Source: Desulfobacterales bacterium HSG17
Lineage (GTDB): Bacteria; Desulfobacterota; Desulfobacteria; Desulfobacterales; Desulfococcaceae
Length of the DNA: 15,517 bases
NCBI GenBank assembly: GCA_030377945.1
Contig: JAUCGD010000066.1
Span: 1-15,517 of the forward strand
Direction of reading: 5' to 3'
The first letter of the stretch is position 1. Each line of letters opens with the position of its first letter. The notes below the pieces were generated by a model, which searched no databases, was not told the DNA's origin, and saw only the letters and a list, made by a program, of their open reading frames with translations. This document shows positions 1 through 6,736 of this stretch, piece by piece. Both the position numbers and the translations under genes were made by a program.

Positions 1-924
1 ATCAGCCTGACAGGGATTCTGGTCAAAAATTCATACTATCTTCAGGTGTTGACATTCATTGGAATAAATACCCTGCTTGCACTGGGACTGAATATGCTTA
101 TGGGTTATGCAGGACAGATATCTCTGGGCCATGCAGCTTTTTACGGCATAGGAGCATATACCACAGCTATTTTATCAGTTACTTACAATTTGTCTCCCTG
201 GCTCTCCCTGCCCTGTGCTATTTTTTTAGCTGTTTTTGTTGCATTTATAGTAGGTATGCCCACATTAAAGCTTTCAGGATATTACCTTGGCATGGGCACT
301 CTGGGTTTTGGAATGATTGCTTTTATTATTTTTCGTGAATGGAGTATAACAGGAGGAGCTTCAGGGTTTGTGGGAATTCCTTCCCTGGAAATAGGGCCTT
401 TATCCTTTGCTTCGGAGCAAAATTATTTTTATCTTGTGTGGGCTGCAGTTCTTGTAATTATCATACTTTGCCAAAGGATTATAGATTCACGATTGGGCAG
501 GGCCTTACGTTCTATCCATGATAGTGAAAATGCAGCAAAAGCCGTTGGTATTAACACCATAAATTTGAAATTACAAATATTTGTTTTCAGTGCGGCTGTA
601 TCTGCTCTTGCAGGTTTTTTATATGCCCATTTTGTCAGCTTTATCAGTCCTGGCTCATTTGATTTTCTGGTTTCGGTACGTATGGTGACAATGGTAGTTA
701 TTGGTGGAATGGCAAGTGTCTGGGGAGCTTTGTTAGGAGCATCTTTATTAACCCTTCTTCCTGAATGGCTGCACGCTTTCTCTGATTTTGAGATGCTAGT
801 TTACGGACTTATAATGATGGTGGTTATGATTTTACTTCCCCAGGGGCTGACCAGGGGAATTCTGGATTTTTATGAACATGCTAGGGAAAGATATGTCAAG
901 CAGCCAGACCATCTTAAAGATTGA
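1..924 (+). CDS. livM: Branched-chain amino acid ABC transporter permease LivM (5' partial)
   Basis: One of the two membrane permeases of a LivKHMGF-type importer, which moves branched-chain or other hydrophobic amino acids across the inner membrane. The frame is open from base 1, so the true start lies left of the window; the GTG at 46 is an internal codon. About 307 codons are visible, close to the usual family length, so little is missing. The family hallmark GYAGQISLGHAAFYGIGAYT lies just after the first visible membrane segment. Further hydrophobic segments alternate with the conserved loop around DSRLGRALRSIHDSENAAKAVGIN, and the C-terminal PQGLTRGIL is typical. Its last bases overlap the start of livG, as in liv operons. 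The substrate cannot be read from the permease; the downstream PaaK-like gene hints at aromatic or branched-chain acids (inference). Confidence 0.93.
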   Translation: MSLTGILVKNSYYLQVLTFIGINTLLALGLNMLMGYAGQISLGHAAFYGIGAYTTAILSVTYNLSPWLSLPCAIFLAVFVAFIVGMPTLKLSGYYLGMGTLGFGMIAFIIFREWSITGGASGFVGIPSLEIGPLSFASEQNYFYLVWAAVLVIIILCQRIIDSRLGRALRSIHDSENAAKAVGINTINLKLQIFVFSAAVSALAGFLYAHFVSFISPGSFDFLVSVRMVTMVVIGGMASVWGALLGASLLTLLPEWLHAFSDFEMLVYGLIMMVVMILLPQGLTRGILDFYEHARERYVKQPDHLKD

Positions 925-1663
925 GACAATATCCGAAGCCTTTGGCGGTGTTCAAGCATTGTCCGAAATTTCCTTTGAAGTGGAAAAAGGTATCATTTTA
1001 GGGCTTATCGGGCCTAACGGGGCTGGGAAAACAACATTGTTTAATGTTATTACAGGGGCTTATGTTCCTGACCAGGGTATTGTTACATTTAATGAAAAAA
1101 AAATACACGCTAAAAAAATCCATAATATTGTCAAACTCGGCATTGCAAGAACATTTCAGAATGTTGAATTGTTTGAAAGCATGACTGTAATTGAAAATGT
1201 TATGGTGGGATGCCATGTAAGAACCAAGAGCGGTTTTTTGGGTGCAATTTCCAGAATGCCTTTAAACAATAAGGAAGAGAAATATATACTGGAAAAATCC
1301 CTGGAACTTCTTGATTTTGTAGGTTTGAGTTCTCATGCTGAGAAGCAGAGCGGTGATTTACCATTTGGATGGCAGCGATTACTGGAAATAGCCCGTGCTC
1401 TTGCATCGGAACCGAAACTATTATTGCTTGATGAACCGGCAGCAGGTCTTAATGCTGTGGAAACAAAGCAGTTGGGAGATTTACTTGAGAAGATTCGAGC
1501 AAGAGGCACGACCCTGATGCTGGTAGAACATGATATGAGTCTTACCATGAACGCATCTGATAAGATTGTTGTTCTTGACCAGGGGAAAAAGCTGGCACAG
1601 GGTACACCCAGAGAAATACAGTCAAATGAAGTTGTAATGGCTGCTTATCTTGGGAAAAAATAA
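893..1663 (+). CDS. livG: Branched-chain amino acid ABC transporter ATPase LivG
   Basis: Cytoplasmic ATPase that pairs with LivF to drive the Liv importer. I choose ATG 893 (256 residues, the usual LivG length) because AGGGAAAG lies just upstream at 883-890; in-frame ATGs at 872 and 878 would add seven or five residues inside livM. In 893 numbering, Walker A (GPNGAGKTT) is near residues 40-48, the Q-loop is in ARTFQNVELF, Walker B LLLLDEP is near 175-181 and the switch His is in LVEHD near 213. The ABC signature reads LPFGWQRLLEIARAL where many LivG proteins have L(A/S)YGQQRRLEIAR. The central Gly and the EIARAL helix are kept, so I expect it to work. The start overlaps livM by 32 bases, which suggests translational coupling. 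Confidence 0.94.
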   Translation: MSSSQTILKIETISEAFGGVQALSEISFEVEKGIILGLIGPNGAGKTTLFNVITGAYVPDQGIVTFNEKKIHAKKIHNIVKLGIARTFQNVELFESMTVIENVMVGCHVRTKSGFLGAISRMPLNNKEEKYILEKSLELLDFVGLSSHAEKQSGDLPFGWQRLLEIARALASEPKLLLLDEPAAGLNAVETKQLGDLLEKIRARGTTLMLVEHDMSLTMNASDKIVVLDQGKKLAQGTPREIQSNEVVMAAYLGKK

Positions 1664-1702
1664 AGTCTTAATCTATTATATAGGAAATTATAAAAATATT
1701 TA

Positions 1703-1814
1703 TTTTTACCACAGAGGGCACAGAGGTTTTCCACAGAGAACACAGAGAGAGATAATTATTTGTTTTCTCTGTGCTCTCTGTGCCTTCTTCGTGTTCTCTG
1801 TGGTTAAAAAATGT
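1703..1814. repeat. Imperfect palindrome made of 9-base CACAGAGnn units
   Basis: It fills most of the 187-base gap between livG and livF. The left arm (about 1703-1750) carries CACAGAG at roughly 9-base steps, and the right arm (about 1763-1810) carries the complement CTCTGTG at similar steps. The arms are about 48 bases each, pair imperfectly, and are separated by an AT-rich centre (about 1751-1762). The outer ends read TACCACAGAG and CTCTGTGGTTAAAAA. The last 18 bases, TCTGTGGTTAAAAAATGT (1797-1814), recur exactly at 8664-8681 in another palindrome. It lies inside an operon, so it is unlikely to be a full terminator; it could be an RNA processing or stability hairpin, or simply an inserted dispersed element. 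Confidence 0.85.
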
Positions 1815-1850
1815 AGTTCATGATTAATTTTTTATTGGGTTTAATCTGAT

Positions 1851-2591
1851 ATGCTGCGCATAAAAAATCTAAAATGCTATTATGGCCGGATAATGGCTGT
1901 TAAAGGTGTCAGTCTTTCGGTTCGCAAGGGAGAGCTTATATCTCTTATAGGAGCCAACGGAGCTGGAAAAAGTACACTTTTGGGAGCAATCTGCGGACTT
2001 CTTCCAAACTGGAAAGGTGAAATCCGGTTTGAAAATGAACTTTTAAAAGGGCTTGATCCTCCGAAAATTGTAAAAAAAGGTATAAGCCTGGTTCCTGAAG
2101 GCCGTCTGATTTTTCCTCCCATGAGTGTTCTGGATAATTTAAAGCTCGGGGCTTATACCATGTACCGGCAAAAAAGGCATAAAGAAATTGACCGGGATCT
2201 GGATATGATAACAGAGCTTTTTCCTATTTTAAAGCAAAGATCTTCCCAGGCAGCCGGGACTCTTTCAGGTGGAGAGCAGCAGATGCTGGCTATCGGGCGG
2301 GCATTAATGGCAAGGCCCAGCCTTCTGGCCCTGGATGAACCGTCTATGGGGCTGGCTCCTTTGATGGTTGAAAAAATACTGGAAACGTTGGTTTTATTAA
2401 AGGAACAGGGCCTGACTATTCTTTTGGTTGAACAAAATGCCCAGGCTGCTTTAAAAATTGCAGATCGGGGTTATGTCCTGGAAACCGGCAAAATGGTTTT
2501 ACAGGGACCTGCCTCGGAATTACTTTCAGATGCAGAGGTTAAAAGGGCATATTTGGGAAAAGATTATGAGGAATTTGATGATGGAAGGTAA
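1851..2591 (+). CDS. livF: Branched-chain amino acid ABC transporter ATPase LivF
   Basis: Second ATPase of the Liv importer, forming a heterodimer with LivG at the membrane. It has 246 residues, within the normal range. Walker A GANGAGKST is near residues 34-42, the signature LSGGEQQM near 138-145, Walker B LALDEP near 159-164, and the switch position is Gln in LLVEQN (about 195), which is characteristic of LivF rather than LivG. The VPEGRLIFPPMSVLDNL segment is also LivF-type. No strong ribosome-binding site precedes ATG 1851. The gene is separated from livG by a palindromic repeat but keeps the order M-G-F. Its last bases overlap the start of the ligase-like gene, implying cotranscription. 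Confidence 0.94.
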   Translation: MLRIKNLKCYYGRIMAVKGVSLSVRKGELISLIGANGAGKSTLLGAICGLLPNWKGEIRFENELLKGLDPPKIVKKGISLVPEGRLIFPPMSVLDNLKLGAYTMYRQKRHKEIDRDLDMITELFPILKQRSSQAAGTLSGGEQQMLAIGRALMARPSLLALDEPSMGLAPLMVEKILETLVLLKEQGLTILLVEQNAQAALKIADRGYVLETGKMVLQGPASELLSDAEVKRAYLGKDYEEFDDGR

Positions 2592-3843
2592 AAATAAACA
2601 GGATATGAATTCTGATGACCGGGCACAATTACAGCTTGAACGTTTACAAAGCACTCTTAACCGGGCTTACAGAAACGTCCCGTTTCATCAAAGCCGCCAG
2701 AATAAAATTGCACGGGAAACAGGCAGAGATCCTTCAGTACTTGAAAACCAGGCTATGATTTCCGATTTTCCCTTTATGCAGAGAAAACATCTTGGAGAGC
2801 ATTATCCTTACGGTTTGTTTGCAGTTCCTTTGAGAGATATTGTCCGCATACATACTGCTCCGGGAACAGGGTCAAACCCAACTGTAACAGGATATACACG
2901 TCAGGATCTTACAATCTGGAAGGAGATGGTTGCCCAGGCTTTTAAAGCAGCCGGAGTTACATCCCATGACATTCTTCAAATAAGTCTTGATCCGGGGCTT
3001 GCAAACTGGGGAAGAGATTATAAAGACGGTGCTGAATCCCTGGGACTGGGCGTTATTCCCAATACTCCTATTTCTTCTGAAAAACAATTAATGATTTTAA
3101 GGGATTATAAAACATCTGTTTTAGTGACAACTCCTTCGGAGGCTTCTCAGCTGGCAGCACAGATGTTTAAATTTAAATTAAATCCAAGTGCTTTTAATTT
3201 AAAGCATCTGATCCTGGTGGGAGAACCTGTTTCAAAAGAATTCAGGGAGCAGGTAGAAAAGCAGCTTCATGTGGAGACATGGCTTCATTACGGATTAAGC
3301 GAAGTACCTGGACCTGCAATTGCATATGAGTGCGAACACCATAAGGGACTTCATATAAACGAAGATCATTTTCTTCCTGAAATCATTGATCCTGAATCTG
3401 GAAATGTTCTTCCCAAAGGTGAAAAAGGAGAACTGGTTCTTACTTCGCTAACCATCCGGGCTTTTCCTCTTATAAGGTTCAGAACCGGTGAAGGTGCATC
3501 ATTTATCACCGAACCCTGTCTTTGCGGACGTTCATTAATAAGAATGGAATGGCTTGATTTTCGTGCTGATGATATATTGAATATTAACGGGGTAAAGGTT
3601 CATCAAAATCAGATATTGCATTGTCTTAAATCTCAATTAGGTTTTACACCTTCATACTGTATTTCTATAAAAAAAGAGCTTGGGAAAAAGAATTATCTTG
3701 AAATTTATCTATCCATGGAAGGAAAATTATTTTCAGATGAAATAAAAATTCTTGAAAATCAGATTAAGTCACTTAAAGATAATCTCCATGAAAATCTGGG
3801 AGTTCCGGTGCAAATCAAACTTAAAGAAAGTTTTTCAAAATAA
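2581..3843 (+). CDS. Phenylacetate-CoA ligase (PaaK)-like AMP-binding protein
   Basis: Member of the adenylate-forming PaaK family, which activates aryl or other carboxylic acids to acyl-CoA through an acyl-AMP. I choose ATG 2581 (420 residues, near normal), seven bases after GAGGAA (2568-2573); ATG 2578 is an equal-frame alternative, and the ATG at 2458 lies deep in livF and adds no family sequence. Family landmarks are HTAPGTGSNPTVTGYT near 91-105, YGLSEVPGPAIAYEC near 237-251, GELVLTSL, RFRTGE near 299-304, the CLCGR pair near 313-317 and DDILNINGVKV near 330-340. Two positions depart from what is usual: the P-loop (normally SSGTTGKPT) and the RTxDL/TGD element, here RTGEG. It may have an altered substrate, reduced activity or a non-catalytic role. 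Position after livMGF suggests it acts on a breakdown product of the imported amino acid (inference). Confidence 0.82.
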   Translation: MEGKNKQDMNSDDRAQLQLERLQSTLNRAYRNVPFHQSRQNKIARETGRDPSVLENQAMISDFPFMQRKHLGEHYPYGLFAVPLRDIVRIHTAPGTGSNPTVTGYTRQDLTIWKEMVAQAFKAAGVTSHDILQISLDPGLANWGRDYKDGAESLGLGVIPNTPISSEKQLMILRDYKTSVLVTTPSEASQLAAQMFKFKLNPSAFNLKHLILVGEPVSKEFREQVEKQLHVETWLHYGLSEVPGPAIAYECEHHKGLHINEDHFLPEIIDPESGNVLPKGEKGELVLTSLTIRAFPLIRFRTGEGASFITEPCLCGRSLIRMEWLDFRADDILNINGVKVHQNQILHCLKSQLGFTPSYCISIKKELGKKNYLEIYLSMEGKLFSDEIKILENQIKSLKDNLHENLGVPVQIKLKESFSK

Positions 3844-3923
3844 TCCTTTCATTTTTATTGCTAATCCTTTGACTTCAACATATATCTCTTTCTTGCATTC
3901 TTTAGTCAAATGTGGTTAATTAT

Positions 3924-3966
3924 TTGACACTGTCATATAAAACAGTTTATAATTAAAACAGTTTAT
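3924..3966 (+). promoter_or_regulatory. Sigma70-type promoter with overlapping direct repeat
   Basis: TTGACA at 3924-3929 and TATAAT at 3948-3953 are both exact consensus hexamers, separated by 18 bases, about 80 bases before the small membrane protein at 4034. The 13-mer TAAAACAGTTTAT occurs twice, at 3938-3950 and 3954-3966, so the copies flank and overlap the -10 box with a 16-base period. That placement fits a repressor operator, but no regulator is identified. The gap 3844-4033 shows nothing else I can assign, apart from TTGTAAAACAA (3970-3980), a short inverted repeat. Confidence 0.7.
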
Positions 3967-4033
3967 TTATTGTAAAACAATTTGGTTTTTAAAATTTAAT
4001 TTCCGTCACTTCAGGGCGTGATTATGTACAATT

Positions 4034-4279
4034 ATGAATAAAGATAAATTCATTATCCAAATGGTATGGGGAGTTATGCTTGTCCTTGCAGGGATAGGTG
4101 TATTTATTGAAATCCCTCAGAAAATGCCCCAAATTGAAAAAATGGGAAGTTTTTCTTCAATGATGGTCTTTGTTTACTTCTGCTTTTACTTACTTGGAGT
4201 TTTATTGATTGGCGGAGGGGCAAAAAAGCTTTATGATAATTATCATAAATTTCAAAATAATGACCAGAACAGCAATTAA
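4034..4279 (+). CDS. Small two-helix membrane protein of unknown function
   Basis: I do not recognise this 81-residue protein. Two hydrophobic stretches, about residues 7-26 and 41-62, predict a hairpin inner-membrane protein with a short polar loop (EIPQKMPQIEKMG) between them. A GGGAKKLYDNYHKF segment and a polar Asn/Gln-rich tail follow the second helix. It is the first gene after the sigma70-type promoter at 3924-3953 and ends 33 bases before the GspE-like gene, so the two are probably cotranscribed. An accessory or anchoring role for that ATPase is possible, but nothing in the sequence shows it. The ribosome-binding site is weak. Predicted secretion is unlikely because the first helix is followed by a second one with no cleavage motif. 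Confidence 0.7.
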   Translation: MNKDKFIIQMVWGVMLVLAGIGVFIEIPQKMPQIEKMGSFSSMMVFVYFCFYLLGVLLIGGGAKKLYDNYHKFQNNDQNSN

Positions 4280-4312
4280 AATTAAGATAATTAAAAGCGC
4301 CGGCATAAAAAA

Positions 4313-6697
4313 ATGAATAGAAAAACAAATACACCAAAAGCCACCCATCTGAAAGCAAATAAATCTGTTACCCATTTAAATGTTAATGCCCCAGGTAAAG
4401 CTAAAGCAGGGCCTGCGGCCCGCAAACCCGGGAAAGTCAGTCCTGAAGTTGCATTCAGGATTAAATTTCAGCAGATCAGCAATAAAATCCAATCTGCACA
4501 TAATCTTGAAGATGTTCTGGCTGAATTAAAAGATTCTATTGCTACACTGTTTGAGTCAGAACGGGTTACGGTTTATGTTATTGACGGTGTTAAAAGGGAG
4601 CTTGTATCCCGTATAGCCATTGGGACTAACACAGGTGATATTCGTATTCCTGTATCTACTGCCAGTATTGCAGGATATGCTGCTTATAAACAGAAATTAA
4701 TAAATGTATCAAATGTTTACGATGAAGATGAACTAAAGAAAATCAGCCCTGAACTTAAATTTGATGATAGCTGGGATAAAAAAATCGGATATAAATCCAA
4801 GCAAATGCTTGCTTGTCCTATCTTTTTTCATAAATATCTCCTGGGCGCAATCCAGCTTATAAACCGTAAAGACGGCGGTACATTTACAAAACGGGATGAG
4901 CAGACAGTCAAAGAACTGGGCAAAACACTTGGCATTGCCATGTATAACCAGAAGCGGGCTGCCAGGCAGGCTAATAATAAATTTAGCTATCTTCTTAGAA
5001 AACACCTTCTGACCCAAAAAGAACTTACCAAGGCAATTACAGAAGCCAAGAAAAGAAAAGAATCTATTGAATCATATTTAATAGGCACCCTTAAAATACC
5101 TAAAAAAGATGTTATTGAGTCCCTTGCAAAATATTACGAAGTTCCGGGAATTATCTTTGACAATGCAGCAGCAATTCCAGGCGAACTGCTTAAAAATTTG
5201 AGAATACCTTTTTTAAGGAAAAATTCATGGGTTCCTTTACGAAGTGAAGGAGACAGGGTTATCATCCTGGTTGATGATCCCCAGAATCTTCAGAAAATTG
5301 ATACAATTAAAGCTTTGTTCCCCAAAAATCCTCTTGATTTCTGTGTTGCTCTTCATGATGATATTCTTGAATATATCAATCATTTTACTCTGGATGAAAA
5401 AGAACAGGCCAATATTGATGAAATCCTTGAGCAGTTACAGACCGAGGCTGTTGAAGAAGAAGAAGATATCAGCGAAGTTACAGACTCTGACAGTGCTGTT
5501 GTCAAGCTTGTAAATAAAATTATCCTTGATGCTTTTGCCAGAAATGCCTCGGATATTCATATTGAGCCTTATCCTGGCAAACAAAATACCCTTGTACGCA
5601 TACGGATTGACGGGGCATGTTCAGTATATCAGACTATCCCCTTTAACTATAAAGCTGCTGTGGTTTCCCGTATCAAGATCATGTCCGGCCTTGATATTGC
5701 TGAACGCAGGCTGCCCCAGGATGGGAAAATACCCTTTAAAAAATACGGAGGGCTTGATATCGAACTTCGTGTTGCAACCATACCTACCCAGGGTGGACTT
5801 GAAGATATCGTTATGCGTATCCTGGCAGCAGGTGATCCAATTCCTCTATCAAAGATGGGATTTTCACAAAGAAATTATGATGAATTCGTTAATATCGTTA
5901 TTCAGCCTTATGGTATTATCTTTGTATGCGGGCCAACCGGTTCAGGTAAAACTACTACTTTGCATTCAGCTCTTGCATATATAAATAAAACTGAAACTAA
6001 AATCTGGACAGCAGAAGATCCTGTTGAAATTACCCAGAAAGGGCTGCGCCAGGTACAGGTTCATCCCAAAATAGGTTTTGACTTTCCCACTGCCATGCGT
6101 GCTTTTCTCAGGGCTGACCCTGATGTAATTATGGTTGGTGAAATGCGTGACAAGGAAACCACTTCCATTGGTGTTGAAGCTTCTCTTACAGGCCATCTTG
6201 TGTTTTCAACCCTGCATACCAACAGTGCCCCTGAGAGTGTTACACGACTTCTGGACATGGGTATGGACCCCTTTAATTTTGCTGATGCAATTTTGGGAAT
6301 CCTTGCCCAGCGTCTGGTCAGAACTCTATGCAAAGCCTGTAAAGAGGAATTCACACCTTCACAAGAAGAATATGATGAGCTTAAAAGGGAGTATGGACCG
6401 GAAGATTTTGAAAAAAACCTGGGAGCGGATTTTCCATATTCAAAAAAATTATATTTATGCAAACCCAAGGGATGTGACAAATGTAACCAGACTGGATATG
6501 CCGGACGTATGGGTCTGCATGAACTGCTCCTTGGAACCGATGACCAGAAACGCCTGATCCAGACCCAGTCAAGGGTTGAAGATTTGAAAGCCCAGGCAAT
6601 AAAAGACGGCATGAGAACCTTGAAGCAGGATGGTATTGAAAAGATATTCCAAGGCAATTGTGATATGATTCAGGTAAGAAAAGTTTGTATTAATTAA
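4313..6697 (+). CDS. GAF-domain GspE/PilB-type secretion or pilus ATPase
   Basis: Hexameric AAA-like ATPase of the type II secretion / type IV pilus assembly superfamily, expected at the cytoplasmic face of the inner membrane. Of 794 residues, about 1-45 are a basic, probably disordered tail. Residues 47-215 match a GAF sensory domain, about 220-358 a T2SSE_N-type domain, 360-395 an acidic linker (EEEEDISEVTDSDS) and 396-794 the ATPase. In the ATPase, Walker A GPTGSGKTTTL is at 540-550, the Asp box TAEDPVE at 566-572, Walker B DPDVIMVGEMRD at 602-613 and the His box GHLVFSTLHTN at 627-637. The zinc-type cysteines are C673/C676 and C721/C724. All catalytic motifs look intact. The T2SSE_N part lacks an obvious c-di-GMP-binding (MshEN) consensus. 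No inner-membrane platform, pilin or secretin gene is in the window, so its machine is unknown. No clear ribosome-binding site precedes ATG 4313. Confidence 0.9.
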   Translation: MNRKTNTPKATHLKANKSVTHLNVNAPGKAKAGPAARKPGKVSPEVAFRIKFQQISNKIQSAHNLEDVLAELKDSIATLFESERVTVYVIDGVKRELVSRIAIGTNTGDIRIPVSTASIAGYAAYKQKLINVSNVYDEDELKKISPELKFDDSWDKKIGYKSKQMLACPIFFHKYLLGAIQLINRKDGGTFTKRDEQTVKELGKTLGIAMYNQKRAARQANNKFSYLLRKHLLTQKELTKAITEAKKRKESIESYLIGTLKIPKKDVIESLAKYYEVPGIIFDNAAAIPGELLKNLRIPFLRKNSWVPLRSEGDRVIILVDDPQNLQKIDTIKALFPKNPLDFCVALHDDILEYINHFTLDEKEQANIDEILEQLQTEAVEEEEDISEVTDSDSAVVKLVNKIILDAFARNASDIHIEPYPGKQNTLVRIRIDGACSVYQTIPFNYKAAVVSRIKIMSGLDIAERRLPQDGKIPFKKYGGLDIELRVATIPTQGGLEDIVMRILAAGDPIPLSKMGFSQRNYDEFVNIVIQPYGIIFVCGPTGSGKTTTLHSALAYINKTETKIWTAEDPVEITQKGLRQVQVHPKIGFDFPTAMRAFLRADPDVIMVGEMRDKETTSIGVEASLTGHLVFSTLHTNSAPESVTRLLDMGMDPFNFADAILGILAQRLVRTLCKACKEEFTPSQEEYDELKREYGPEDFEKNLGADFPYSKKLYLCKPKGCDKCNQTGYAGRMGLHELLLGTDDQKRLIQTQSRVEDLKAQAIKDGMRTLKQDGIEKIFQGNCDMIQVRKVCIN

Positions 6698-6702
6698 AGG
6701 AA

Positions 6703-6722
6703 TGCTAAAATTATTTTTAGCA
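6703..6722. terminator. Possible bidirectional terminator hairpin between convergent genes
   Basis: TGCTAAAA (6703-6710), a TTAT loop and TTTTAGCA (6715-6722) make an 8-bp AT-rich stem in the 39-base gap between the GspE-like gene and the convergent M48 peptidase gene. Placement suits a shared terminator. There is no U-run after the stem on either strand, so efficiency is doubtful. Confidence 0.4.
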
Positions 6723-6736
6723 CAGCACGTTGCCAA

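Noticed and set aside
46..48. GTG 46 as the livM start
   Set aside because: The frame is open to base 1 and the preceding residues fit the family, so the gene simply begins outside the window.
2458..2580. Upstream ATG extension of the PaaK-like gene
   Set aside because: The extra residues lie within livF's reading region and match no family; a Shine-Dalgarno precedes 2578/2581.
6061..6657. 198-codon minus-strand frame inside the GspE-like gene
   Set aside because: Antisense to the conserved ATPase core; its Ser/Arg-rich composition is a mirror of the true frame.
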